Part shown: piece after piece, positions 49,612 through 57,817 of the stretch
Position numbering within the stretch: the first letter of the stretch is position 1
How the letters are laid out: every line of letters starts with the position of its first letter
Source: an uncultured Agathobacter sp.
Lineage (GTDB): Bacteria > Bacillota > Clostridia > Lachnospirales > Lachnospiraceae
Assembly (NCBI GenBank): GCA_910587655.1
Contig: CAJUND010000002.1
Coordinates: 62,001 to 126,000, forward strand
Direction: 5' to 3'
Length of the DNA: 64,000 bases
Translations under genes and position numbers: made by a program
Notes under the pieces: model-generated
The model's input: the letters and a program-made list of their open reading frames with translations, nothing else
Told to the model about the DNA's origin: nothing
The model's database searches: none

Positions 49612-51216
49612 ATGTTATTGGAATTTCTGGGGGCTGACAGAGAAGTAACAGGGAGCTGTCATTATGTATCATTTTCTGATAAACATTTTCTTGTGGACTG
49701 CGGTATGGAGCAGGGACCGGACTTGTATGTAAACCAGGAGATTCCGGTGAATGCGGCAATGATTGATTATGTGTTTATTACGCATGCACATATTGACCAT
49801 TCCGGACTGCTGCCGCTTTTGTACAATCATGGATTCCGGGGACAGATATTTGCCACAAAAGCAACCTGTGAGCTTTGTGACATTATGTTAAAGGATTCTG
49901 CGCACATACAGGAATTTGAGGCGGAATGGAAAAACCGCAAGGCGCGCCGTGCGGGACATCCGGAGGTGACGCCGCTGTACAGCCTGGAGGATGCCGAGGC
50001 AGTCATGGAGCATTTTGTGCCCTGCAGCTATGATAAGGAAATCACCGTATGCGACGGTTGTAACATCCGTTTTACGGATGCCGGACACCTGCTTGGTTCT
50101 GCATCCATAGAAATCTGGGTAACAGAGGATAATGTAACAAAAAAACTGGCGTTTTCCGGGGATATCGGAAATGGAAACCGGCCGTTAATCCGCGATCCGG
50201 AATATATTACGGATGCGGATTATGTAATTATGGAATCCACTTATGGAAACAGACTGCACCAGACCCCGCCGGATTATGCACTTGAACTTGCAAAGGTTAT
50301 GAACATGACGTTTACAAAAGGCGGAAACCTGGTAATTCCTGCCTTTTCCGTGGGACGTACCCAGGAAATGCTTTTTTACATGCGGCGCATTAAGACAGAA
50401 GGACTTCTGCCGGAGTATTCCAATTTTGAGGTTTATATCGACAGTCCGCTGGCGGTGGAGGCGACATCAGTTTTCCATAAAAACGTTTCGGAATGTTTTG
50501 CAGGGGAGGCTCTGGAATTAATTCAGTCGGGAATCAACCCGCTTCAGTTTCCGGGACTGAAGGTGGCAGTTTCCAGTGAGGAATCCAAAAGAATCAATTT
50601 TGATTCCAGGGCAAAGGTGATTATCTCAGCATCCGGTATGTGTGAGGCAGGACGGATCCGCCACCATCTGAAACACAATCTCTGGCGGAAGGATTCCACA
50701 GTACTGTTTGTGGGATACCAGGTTCCCGGTACGCTGGGAAATGTGCTGCTTGGCGGCGCAAAAAAGGTAAAGCTTTTTGGCGAGGAAATTGACGTCAGGG
50801 CAACAATTGTGAATCTGCCGGGAATCAGCGGCCACGCGGACAAGGAGCATCTTACCAGATGGATTCAGGCATTTAAGAAACCTCCGGAAAAAGTGTTCGT
50901 GGTACATGGGGAAGAAAGCACTGCGGAAGGATTTGCAAAGTATGTTTCAGAGGAAATCGGATTTGATGCAGTCGCACCATACAGCGGGGATGCCTATGAC
51001 CTGCTGACGGGGGAGCAGGTTGCGGAAGGAAGCAGAAAACATGCCCAGAAGAAAGCGCATAAGCAGGCCTGTGCAGGCTCTGCGGTATTTGACCGGCTGG
51101 TAATTGCAGGCGAGAGACTGATTGCTGTAATCCGCAAATGCCAGGGCATGGCAAACAAGGACCTTGCGAAATTTGCTGACCAGATAAATTCCCTGTGTGA
51201 CAAATGGGATAAGTAG
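49612..51216 (+). CDS. Metallo-beta-lactamase-fold beta-CASP RNA hydrolase
   Basis: The 534-residue protein is a zinc-dependent RNA-processing nuclease of the beta-CASP family (CPSF73/YSH1-like). It has THAHIDHSGLLP (H-x-H-x-D-H zinc motif) near residue 58, then GHLLGSASIEIW and FSGDIGNGNRPL. MESTYGNRLH opens the beta-CASP cap, which includes IPAFSVGRTQE, IDSPLAVEAT and ISASGMCEAGRIRHHL. The late motifs GISGHADKEHL and VVHGEES are present. A C-terminal tail of about 65 residues is basic and then helical. It is not RNase J, which is distinct in domain order. Physiological RNA targets are unknown. It is followed by fabF after 33 bp. Confidence 0.9.
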   Translation: MLLEFLGADREVTGSCHYVSFSDKHFLVDCGMEQGPDLYVNQEIPVNAAMIDYVFITHAHIDHSGLLPLLYNHGFRGQIFATKATCELCDIMLKDSAHIQEFEAEWKNRKARRAGHPEVTPLYSLEDAEAVMEHFVPCSYDKEITVCDGCNIRFTDAGHLLGSASIEIWVTEDNVTKKLAFSGDIGNGNRPLIRDPEYITDADYVIMESTYGNRLHQTPPDYALELAKVMNMTFTKGGNLVIPAFSVGRTQEMLFYMRRIKTEGLLPEYSNFEVYIDSPLAVEATSVFHKNVSECFAGEALELIQSGINPLQFPGLKVAVSSEESKRINFDSRAKVIISASGMCEAGRIRHHLKHNLWRKDSTVLFVGYQVPGTLGNVLLGGAKKVKLFGEEIDVRATIVNLPGISGHADKEHLTRWIQAFKKPPEKVFVVHGEESTAEGFAKYVSEEIGFDAVAPYSGDAYDLLTGEQVAEGSRKHAQKKAHKQACAGSAVFDRLVIAGERLIAVIRKCQGMANKDLAKFADQINSLCDKWDK

Positions 51217-51249
51217 CGCGGGTGTTCGCTGCTGGAAAGGAATAAAAGT

Positions 51250-52485
51250 ATGAAGCGTGTGGTTGTTACCGGAATGGGAGCCGTGACGCCGATTGGAATC
51301 GGTGTCGGGGAGTTCTGGAACGGGATAATGAACAATAAAGTGGGAATCGGGCCGGTCATGAATTTTGACACTGCAGATTACAAGGTAAAGCTGTCTGCTG
51401 AAGTACGGGATTTTGAGGCAAAAAATTATCTGGATCCGAAAGCGGCAAAACGCATGGACCGTTTCAGCCAGTTTGCCGCAGTTGCAGCAAAGGAAGCCGT
51501 GGAGGACAGCGGACTTGAGGTTGAAAAGGAAAACAGCTACCGGCTGGGCGTCAGCATTGGTTCCGGTGTGGGAAGCCTGATGGGAATAGAGCGCGAATAT
51601 GACAAGCTTCTTGCAAAGGGACCGGGAAGGATACATCCGCTTACGGCGCCGCTCATCCTTGGAAACATGGCGGCTGCCAATGTTGCGATGCAGCATGGGT
51701 TCCAGGGAAAGTGCATTGATGTGGTTACGGCATGTGCGACAGGAACCAATTCCATCGGGGAGGCGTTTCGGAGTATTCAGCACGGAGAGCTGGATGTGGT
51801 GCTGGCTGGCGGTGTGGACAGTTCAGTCAGCCGGTTCGGCGTGGCGACGTTCCAGGCGCTGACAGCGCTTACCACATCAGAAGACCCGCTCCTTGCATCC
51901 ATCCCGTTTGATAAAAGAAGAAACGGATTTGTTACCGGGGAAGGGGCGGGAGTACTGGTACTGGAAGAGCTTACCCACGCCCTGAACCGCGGTGCCCGCA
52001 TATATGCGGAGATTGGCGGATACGGTGCGACGTGTGATGCAAACCATGTGACGACACCGCTGGAAGATGGTTCCGCGGCTGCCATGGCTATGACGCTTGC
52101 CATGGAAGATGCCGGCATGAAGCCGGAACAGGTGGATTATATTAATGCGCACGGAACCAGCACGGTTTACAATGATTTATATGAGACCAGGGCGATTAAG
52201 CGGGCATTCGGGGATGCTGCGTACCATGTGCATATCAATTCCACCAAATCCATGGTGGGGCATATGTTTGCCGGAGGCGGCGCCGTGGAACTGATAACCT
52301 GCATCAAGTCCATCAATGAAGATTACATTCATCCGACTGTCGGGCTATTAGAGGACGACCCGGAGTGTGACCTTGACTACACCAAAGGAGAGGGCATCCA
52401 TACACCGGTGCATACCGCAGTCAGCAATTCCCTTGGGTTTGGAGGACATAATGCAACCGTACTTGTAAAGGAGTACCGGCAGTAA
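51250..52485 (+). CDS. fabF: Beta-ketoacyl-ACP synthase II (FabF)
   Basis: FabF condenses malonyl-ACP with acyl-ACP in fatty acid elongation. The 411-residue protein starts KRVVVTGMGAVTPIGIG. The nucleophile is Cys162 in VVTACATGTNSIGEAF, and the two catalytic histidines lie in NAHGTSTVYNDLYE and KSMVGHMFAGGGAVE. It is not with other fab genes, so it may be a second copy or a FabF-like specialist. The motif VYND replaces the more usual PLND/PANDxxE spacing after the first His, a small difference. The ribosome binding site is GGAAAGGAAT. Confidence 0.9.
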   Translation: MKRVVVTGMGAVTPIGIGVGEFWNGIMNNKVGIGPVMNFDTADYKVKLSAEVRDFEAKNYLDPKAAKRMDRFSQFAAVAAKEAVEDSGLEVEKENSYRLGVSIGSGVGSLMGIEREYDKLLAKGPGRIHPLTAPLILGNMAAANVAMQHGFQGKCIDVVTACATGTNSIGEAFRSIQHGELDVVLAGGVDSSVSRFGVATFQALTALTTSEDPLLASIPFDKRRNGFVTGEGAGVLVLEELTHALNRGARIYAEIGGYGATCDANHVTTPLEDGSAAAMAMTLAMEDAGMKPEQVDYINAHGTSTVYNDLYETRAIKRAFGDAAYHVHINSTKSMVGHMFAGGGAVELITCIKSINEDYIHPTVGLLEDDPECDLDYTKGEGIHTPVHTAVSNSLGFGGHNATVLVKEYRQ

Positions 52486-52540
52486 AAGCCGATGTATAAA
52501 TGCATGATTCGGGTACATACTATGAAAAAAGGAGGTTCTT

Positions 52541-52732
52541 ATGGATTACGAAAAAATAGTATGTAACTGTCAGAGTGTAACAAACGGAATGATAAAGGAG
52601 GCTGTGGATGCCGGAGCCACCACGCTGGAAGAGGTGCAGGAGGCAACCGGTGCAGGAACTGTGTGCGGCGCCTGTATTGAAGACGTCCAGCATCTGGTTG
52701 ACCAGTTTGTCCAGGAAAGGGATAACCGTTAA
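52541..52732 (+). CDS. Bfd-like [2Fe-2S]-binding protein
   Basis: This 63-residue protein is a BFD-type domain with four cysteines at positions 8, 10, 42 and 45 (C-x-C ... C-x-x-C) that bind one [2Fe-2S] cluster. Bacterioferritin-associated ferredoxins of this type reduce iron stores; free-standing copies in Clostridia may serve in other redox or cluster-transfer roles. The start follows AAAGGAGG. It has a strong terminator behind it and stands alone, with no ferritin gene nearby, so the partner is unknown. Confidence 0.88.
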   Translation: MDYEKIVCNCQSVTNGMIKEAVDAGATTLEEVQEATGAGTVCGACIEDVQHLVDQFVQERDNR

Positions 52733-52745
52733 AGACAGACAATAT

Positions 52746-52784
52746 AAAAAACACAGGACATGCACTTTTTGTCCTGTGTTTTTT
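52746..52784. terminator. Bidirectional terminator between the Bfd-like gene and sigG
   Basis: A perfect 15-bp repeat (52746-52760 / 52770-52784) begins with six A and ends with six T, so it serves the Bfd-like gene (+) and sigG (-), which converge here. Confidence 0.93.
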
Positions 52785-52789
52785 GTTAA

Positions 52790-53581
52790 TTACTGTCCGG
52801 AATCCGTTTTTAAATACTGGTACATATTTTTCAGTGCATTTTTTTCCAGCCGTGAAACCTGTGCCTGCGAAATGTGGATTTCATCGGCAACTTCAATCTG
52901 GGTTTTCCCTTCAAAAAAACGGAGTTTAATAATACGCTCGTCCCGTTCATTCAGGCGTGAGAGGGCATCGCTTAATGAAAGATCCTCAATCCAGTTTTCC
53001 TCCTTGTTTTTTTTGTCGGAAATCTGGTCCATGACATAAAGGGTATCCCCTCCGTCCGTATAAATCGGGTCAAAGAGGCTTAACGGGGTCTGGATGGCGT
53101 CTAACGCATAGACGATATCCTCCTTCGGGATATCGCATTCTTTTGAGATTTCCTCCAGGGTCGGTTCCCTCTGGGATTCACGTGCCAGACGTTCTTTTGC
53201 CTGCATGGCTTTATAGGCAGTATCCCTAAGGGAACGCGGGATGCGGTAGCTGCTGTTGTCCCTCAGGTAACGGCGGATTTCACCTATAATCATAGGCACA
53301 GCATACGTGGAAAATTTTACGCCTACATTTACGTCGAAATTATCAATTGCCTTCATCAGTCCGATACAGCCAATCTGGAACAGGTCGTCCACATTTTCAT
53401 TATGGTTGTTAAAACGTTTGATTACAGAGAGAACGAGACGCAGATTTCCCTCGATGTACATATTTCTGGCCTGCTTGTCCCCGGCGGAAATGCGTTTAAA
53501 CAATGCCTCCTTTTCCTCCTCTTTTAAAATTGGCAGTTTTGCTGTATTGACACCGCAGATTTCCACTTTGTATGAAGACAT
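52790..53581 (-). CDS. sigG: RNA polymerase sporulation sigma factor SigG
   Basis: Sigma-G drives late forespore transcription. The 263-residue protein begins with the conserved VEICGVNTAKLPILKEEE, then region 2 NLRLVLSVIKRFNNHNENVDD split by the core-binding FQIGCIGLMKAI, and region 2.4 KFSTYAVPMIIGEIRRYLRD. Region 3 follows, and region 4 has TQIEVADEIHISQAQVSRLE. A first ATG at 53587 is only 2 nt from GGAGG; the third codon, ATG 53581, has proper spacing and is chosen. A sigma-G-like promoter lies upstream. It is on the - strand, 3.3 kb from sigE, whereas in Bacillus it follows sigE. Confidence 0.95.
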   Translation of the reverse strand: MSSYKVEICGVNTAKLPILKEEEKEALFKRISAGDKQARNMYIEGNLRLVLSVIKRFNNHNENVDDLFQIGCIGLMKAIDNFDVNVGVKFSTYAVPMIIGEIRRYLRDNSSYRIPRSLRDTAYKAMQAKERLARESQREPTLEEISKECDIPKEDIVYALDAIQTPLSLFDPIYTDGGDTLYVMDQISDKKNKEENWIEDLSLSDALSRLNERDERIIKLRFFEGKTQIEVADEIHISQAQVSRLEKNALKNMYQYLKTDSGQ

Positions 53582-53614
53582 TATCATTTCCTCCAGATTT
53601 TTTCGTGATAACTA

Positions 53615-53645
53615 AAGGATGGTTCTTTTTTTGATTTTTTATTCA
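53615..53645 (-). promoter_or_regulatory. Sigma-G/sigma-F-like promoter of sigG
   Basis: On the - strand TGAATA (53645-53640) and CATCCTT (53621-53615) are 18 bp apart, close to the sigma-G consensus (GMATR, then CATNHTA). This fits the known auto-activation of sigG. It overlaps the divergent + strand promoter. Confidence 0.55.
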
Positions 53646-53659
53646 GGTAATGTTATACT
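53631..53659 (+). promoter_or_regulatory. Sigma-A type promoter of the 44-codon ORF
   Basis: TTGATT (53631-53636) and TATACT (53654-53659) are 17 bp apart. The start near 53666 is 30 bp before the ATG at 53696. Confidence 0.72.
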
Positions 53660-53695
53660 TTTATCTAATGATGAACAAAAAGGAGAGCGATTCAG

Positions 53696-53830
53696 ATGGA
53701 TGATAAAAAAATGGACATTACAGCAGAAGAAAAACAGGAGAAGGGCCCAAAAAGCGATGAATGGGCAACAGAGGCACTGGAAGAGCTGGATGAATTTATT
53801 GAATCCCAGGGGATTTATATCCGCCAGTAA
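53696..53830 (+). CDS. Small acidic protein of 44 residues, unknown function
   Basis: The short frame reads MDDKKMDITAEEKQ... and ends ...FIESQGIYIRQ. It is acidic (many E and D), without a membrane helix or cysteine. Support comes from a good ribosome binding site (AAAGGAGAG at 53679-53687), a near-consensus promoter and a normal stop before the next promoter. The central segment WATEALEELDEFIES may form an amphipathic helix. No family is recognised. It is shorter than the usual gene-calling cut-off, so it may be missing from annotations. Confidence 0.55.
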   Translation: MDDKKMDITAEEKQEKGPKSDEWATEALEELDEFIESQGIYIRQ

Positions 53831-53886
53831 AAATACCATACAGCACAGATTAAGAAAAAATTAAACAAATCGTTCGGGAAATGTAA

Positions 53887-53914
53887 TTGTTTTTAAACCA
53901 TAATATGGTATAGT
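53887..53914 (+). promoter_or_regulatory. Promoter of the ABC-MoxR-VWA operon, with palindrome
   Basis: TTGTTT (53887-53892) and TATAGT (53909-53914) are 16 bp apart. The palindrome ACCATAATATGGT (53897-53909) lies between the two hexamers, where a repressor or activator could bind (inference). Confidence 0.55.
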
Positions 53915-53983
53915 TTTTTCAGGGAAGAAATTCCCAAAAAGACTGCGCAGCAGATTCGGTGCAGTGGAGAAAAGGAGAGTTTT

Positions 53984-55981
53984 ATGAGTAAACGACGTCT
54001 GCTCACGGGCATACTGCTGTTTTGTCTGATGGGTTTTATTGTTTTTTCGGACCGGCAGCCGCTGGCTGCGGAAGAAGGTAATTTTGACGGTGAAGTGTCT
54101 GTGCTGAAAGCGGAGGACGATACCTTTGTCGTACAGGTACAGGCATCCAGCAGGTCAGAAGATTTTGAAGGAACCGTCAGGGTTGCCTTCCAGAATTCAG
54201 ACAGTGTGTTTGATACCAGAATTACCCTGCCGGCGCAGGGCGAAAAGCAGTTCACACTGACAGTTCCGCAGAAGGATGTGGACCAGATTAAAGGAAACGG
54301 TGAACTGGTTTTTCTTGATAAAGAGGAAAATGAGCTGCAGAAGATTTCTTTTAAAAATATCTTAAAAGGGATAAAAAGCGGTCTGCGTGTCGGTGTGCTC
54401 AGCGACCATTTTGACAAACTGACCTATATGGATATGGGCGGTACGGGTTATATGCACCTGAACAGGGCGCAGCCGGTGAACCTGGTGGAACTGGACAGTA
54501 ATATAAAAGACAGCCTTGCGGGACTGGATTTTCTCATTATTGATTCCTATCATGTGGCATTACTGGATGAGGAAAACAGGAAAGCCGTTGAAGACTGGGT
54601 GGACCAGGGCGGTGGTCTGATTCTGGGTACTGGTGCAAGGGGAGAAGAAACCGTTAATGCCTTTGACCCGGATTTTCTGGGGCTTAAGTTTGTAAAAGCA
54701 AGTGAGCCGGGAACCGAAAATTATGTGTCTTCCGTGACTGGACAGTACTATAATTTTGAGTACAGCAATATTGACTTTACAAAAATGGCAGTTGCAGAGT
54801 TTCAGCCTGCAGGTAATCCTGCGGTTTCATATATGGATGCCGATAACAGTCCGGGAGAACTTTGTACGTATGGGAACGGATGCGTACTGGTGCTTGCATT
54901 TTCCCTCTGCGAGGATGAAATGCAGAAAGCGTCGTCAGACGTATGCCAGGGAATCTATGATGAGCTGGCTTATTCCGGTGCCTACAGTCCCATCAATGAT
55001 TTCGGGGATACCTTCTATTTACGGGAAAATGCCTTTGGTATTATTGACCACGCGAATACGGATGTGAATTTTTCGCTGCTTGAGATTATGGTTTTCCTGT
55101 ATGTTGTGATTGCAGGGCCGCTGCTTTACCTGGTGCTTGCAAAAATAAAGAAAAGAGAGTGGTACTGGCTTGGGGTTCCGTTTCTTGCCGTACTGTTTAT
55201 CTGCGGGGTACTGGTCTTTGGACGGGACCTTCGTGTGGCAGATACCAGGGTTTATTCTGTAACCACGCAGCGTGCGGACGGTAAGGAAAAAGGAAACTTA
55301 AGAACCTACTACAATGCATATCATTCCGGCGTTAAGCCGTGGAATCTTAAGCTTTCGGACCAGTATACCTATGGCGGCTCCGGCGGGACGGCATGGGATT
55401 CCTATTCCGGAAACCGCACATACCGGATTGCCTATGGGGATGGAATGGAGATAGGCATGATGCCGTCATCCAATTTTGAAAGCGGATATCTCTTTGCCGC
55501 TGGTACAGGAGACGTGCAGGGGGAAATTCTGGCGAAGGATGTAGCCGTTTCTGCAGTCGGCCAGGGTATGAGCGCAGAAGGAAGCATTACAAATAATACA
55601 GAATATGACCTGCCATATATGATGGTGCTGACAGACGACGGCGTGATGTATGTCCAGAATGTAAAAAAAGGGGAGACAGTCAGCCTTGCCGAAGCATTAA
55701 AAGAGAAACGGGCAATCATACAGGAAGCCACATATGTATATGACATGGTTTATAATATGCGAAGCGGTCTGGGACTTCCCGGGGATGAGAATGACGGACA
55801 GCTTTATGCAGCGCTGCTGGTCGGGGCATGCGAACCCATGACAAAGCGCGAGACAGGGCAGACCCTGGTATGCGCGGTAGTTCCGGATTATGGGAAAACG
55901 GTAGCGGACAAATGCACAGAGATTTCATTCGGCTGCCTGTACGCGGTTGTGGAACAGGAGGAAAAAAATGCTGCAAATTAA
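53984..55981 (+). CDS. Signal-anchored envelope protein, first gene of the ABC-MoxR-VWA operon
   Basis: The 665-residue protein has an N-terminal signal or anchor helix (about 5-23) and a beta-rich extracytoplasmic region to about residue 125. A domain follows with RVGVLSDHFDKL and FLIIDSYHVALLDEENRKAV-type strands that resembles class I amidotransferase-like folds lacking catalytic residues (LDFLIIDSYH, DQGGGLILGTG). Two close membrane helices lie at about 364-386 and 392-412, then a second extracytoplasmic part of 250 residues. I do not recognise a named family. The layout recalls partner proteins of ABC-2 exporters that are co-encoded with MoxR and VWA proteins. The last 14 bases overlap the ABC ATPase gene. 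Confidence 0.75.
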   Translation: MSKRRLLTGILLFCLMGFIVFSDRQPLAAEEGNFDGEVSVLKAEDDTFVVQVQASSRSEDFEGTVRVAFQNSDSVFDTRITLPAQGEKQFTLTVPQKDVDQIKGNGELVFLDKEENELQKISFKNILKGIKSGLRVGVLSDHFDKLTYMDMGGTGYMHLNRAQPVNLVELDSNIKDSLAGLDFLIIDSYHVALLDEENRKAVEDWVDQGGGLILGTGARGEETVNAFDPDFLGLKFVKASEPGTENYVSSVTGQYYNFEYSNIDFTKMAVAEFQPAGNPAVSYMDADNSPGELCTYGNGCVLVLAFSLCEDEMQKASSDVCQGIYDELAYSGAYSPINDFGDTFYLRENAFGIIDHANTDVNFSLLEIMVFLYVVIAGPLLYLVLAKIKKREWYWLGVPFLAVLFICGVLVFGRDLRVADTRVYSVTTQRADGKEKGNLRTYYNAYHSGVKPWNLKLSDQYTYGGSGGTAWDSYSGNRTYRIAYGDGMEIGMMPSSNFESGYLFAAGTGDVQGEILAKDVAVSAVGQGMSAEGSITNNTEYDLPYMMVLTDDGVMYVQNVKKGETVSLAEALKEKRAIIQEATYVYDMVYNMRSGLGLPGDENDGQLYAALLVGACEPMTKRETGQTLVCAVVPDYGKTVADKCTEISFGCLYAVVEQEEKNAAN

Positions 55982-56921
55982 TCACTTATATAAAAATTAC
56001 GGCAAATTTCTGGCGGTTAATAATTTATGTCTTCGTATTCCGCAGGGAGACCTCTTTGGTTTTGTGGGACCAAACGGCGCCGGTAAAACCACCACGATAC
56101 GCATGGTATGCGGTCTGATGCCGCCGACAGCGGGCAATATTATGATTAACGGGGTGGATGCATTCAGCAATCCGAAGGAAATCAGAAAACAGATTGGATA
56201 TGTGCCGGATTTCTTTGGCGTGTATGATAATTTAAAGGTCAGGGAGTATATGGATCTGTACGGTTCCATGTACCGGATGAACTCACGGGATATCGAAAAG
56301 ATTGCAGATGATTTACTGGAGCTTGTGAATCTGTCCGACAAGAAGGAAATGTACGTGGATACGCTTTCCCGCGGAATGAAACAGCGTCTGTGTGTGGCGC
56401 GCGCACTGATTCACAATCCTGCGCTTTTAATTCTGGATGAACCAAACTCCGGGCTGGATCCCGGGGCGAGGGTGGAGATGAAGGAGCTGCTGTTAAACTT
56501 AAAGGGGATGGGAAAAACCATAGTGATCAGTTCCCATATTCTGTCAGAACTTTCTGAAATGTGCAACAGTATCGGAATCATGAACCATGGAAATCTTGTG
56601 ACGGCGGGCAGGATTGAAGATGTACTGCAGTCGGCATTTGGCAGCAACAATCTGGTCATTGGAATAAAAGAAAATCCAGACAGTGCCGTAAGGCTTTTAA
56701 AGGAACAGACAGGGGTAAAGGTGGAAACCATCGGAGAAAAGGAAATCAGAATTTCACACTCGCTGTCAGAAGAAGAAATTGCTAACATGATTGCATATCT
56801 GATAGGCTCAGGAGTGGTGGTTACCGAATTCCATACCCAGGAGGGGAATCTGGAAACCTTGTTTATGCAGCTGACAAAGCCTTCAGATGCACAGCCTGTG
56901 GGACAGGGAGGTGGTAAGTGA
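55968..56921 (+). CDS. ABC transporter ATP-binding protein (ABC-2 exporter class)
   Basis: The 317-residue ATPase has Walker A GPNGAGKT at residues 34-41, signature LSRGMKQR, Walker B LLILDEPNSGLDP and switch His in SSHILSEL. The C-terminal 90 residues form the extra domain typical of exporters of the CcmA/DrrA/NatA class. ATG 55968, after AGGAGG, overlaps the previous gene; an in-frame ATG at 55947 is rejected because it precedes the ribosome binding site. With the permease encoded next it makes an export or membrane-remodelling pump of unknown substrate. Confidence 0.9.
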   Translation: MLQINHLYKNYGKFLAVNNLCLRIPQGDLFGFVGPNGAGKTTTIRMVCGLMPPTAGNIMINGVDAFSNPKEIRKQIGYVPDFFGVYDNLKVREYMDLYGSMYRMNSRDIEKIADDLLELVNLSDKKEMYVDTLSRGMKQRLCVARALIHNPALLILDEPNSGLDPGARVEMKELLLNLKGMGKTIVISSHILSELSEMCNSIGIMNHGNLVTAGRIEDVLQSAFGSNNLVIGIKENPDSAVRLLKEQTGVKVETIGEKEIRISHSLSEEEIANMIAYLIGSGVVVTEFHTQEGNLETLFMQLTKPSDAQPVGQGGGK

Positions 56922-57817
56922 TGCATATGAATCCGCTTGTAAAAAAAGATGTTAAGGTACAGTCACGCAGCATGCGTATGAGCTGGGGGCTGTTTGCCTA
57001 TGAGGCTATTATGGCTCTGGTATTTTTCTTTGCCATGATGATGATCAAGCAGCAGAGTTACTGGTCTGAGGCGAATATTTACAGCCGGATTGTCATGCTT
57101 TATCCGGTGCTTGCAGTCACACAGATTATGATTATCGGCGTGACTGTCCCAATCAGCACGTCATCCTCCATTTCAGGGGAAAAGGAACGGCAGACATTTG
57201 ATATCATGATGACGACAAGCATGACGCCGTTTTCCATTGTATGGGGGAAAGTGATGACGGCAATTATACAGAATATGTTTTATGTGGCGGCAGGAATGCC
57301 GGTCATGGCGCTTGCGTTTGTAATCGGAGGGCTTTCGCCGGTGTATTTGCTCTGGTTTCTGCTGATTGCACTGCTTGCGGCATTTTTTGCAGCCAGTATC
57401 GGGGTTTTCTGTTCTTCCGGCTGTAAAAAAAGTATTTCAGCTGCCGTAATGTCCTATGTATTTTACCTGGTGTTTTTTATACTGACGGCAGTTCCTTACT
57501 GGATTGCCGAGATGTATATGTATGATTTTGCAGGCCGAGTCTTCTTCTGGCTGTTACTGTTAAATCCGGCAGTTTACCTGATGGAGTTTTTTACTTGGAC
57601 AATGGGGGGAACTTCTGTGGTTTATGACATAATGTCAATATCGTCAGCGGGGATAAAAATGAGCGAAGAAGCAGCACACAATTTATGGATGGCGGGAGCC
57701 GGCTTACTGCTTGTGCTGGTTTCATTTTTGTTTTTATGGACTGCGGCAAAGCGGATTACCCCGATTCCGAAAAGAAAGGTAAAGAAACTGGCTGGAAATC
57801 GTATGGGAGCGCAGTAA
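56921..57817 (+). CDS. ABC-2 type permease
   Basis: This 298-residue protein has six hydrophobic helices: about residues 24-42, 57-77, the pair 104-150, 166-190, 200-220 and 244-270 (rough). The segment after helix 2 reads SGEKERQTFDIMMTTSMTPFSIVWGKV, split by the conserved E-x-x-R-x-T-x-D motif that marks ABC-2 (NatB/CcmB-like) permeases. ATG 56921 shares a base with the ATPase stop (TGATG); a GTG one codon earlier is possible. It pairs with that ATPase. Confidence 0.88.
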   Translation: MHMNPLVKKDVKVQSRSMRMSWGLFAYEAIMALVFFFAMMMIKQQSYWSEANIYSRIVMLYPVLAVTQIMIIGVTVPISTSSSISGEKERQTFDIMMTTSMTPFSIVWGKVMTAIIQNMFYVAAGMPVMALAFVIGGLSPVYLLWFLLIALLAAFFAASIGVFCSSGCKKSISAAVMSYVFYLVFFILTAVPYWIAEMYMYDFAGRVFFWLLLLNPAVYLMEFFTWTMGGTSVVYDIMSISSAGIKMSEEAAHNLWMAGAGLLLVLVSFLFLWTAAKRITPIPKRKVKKLAGNRMGAQ

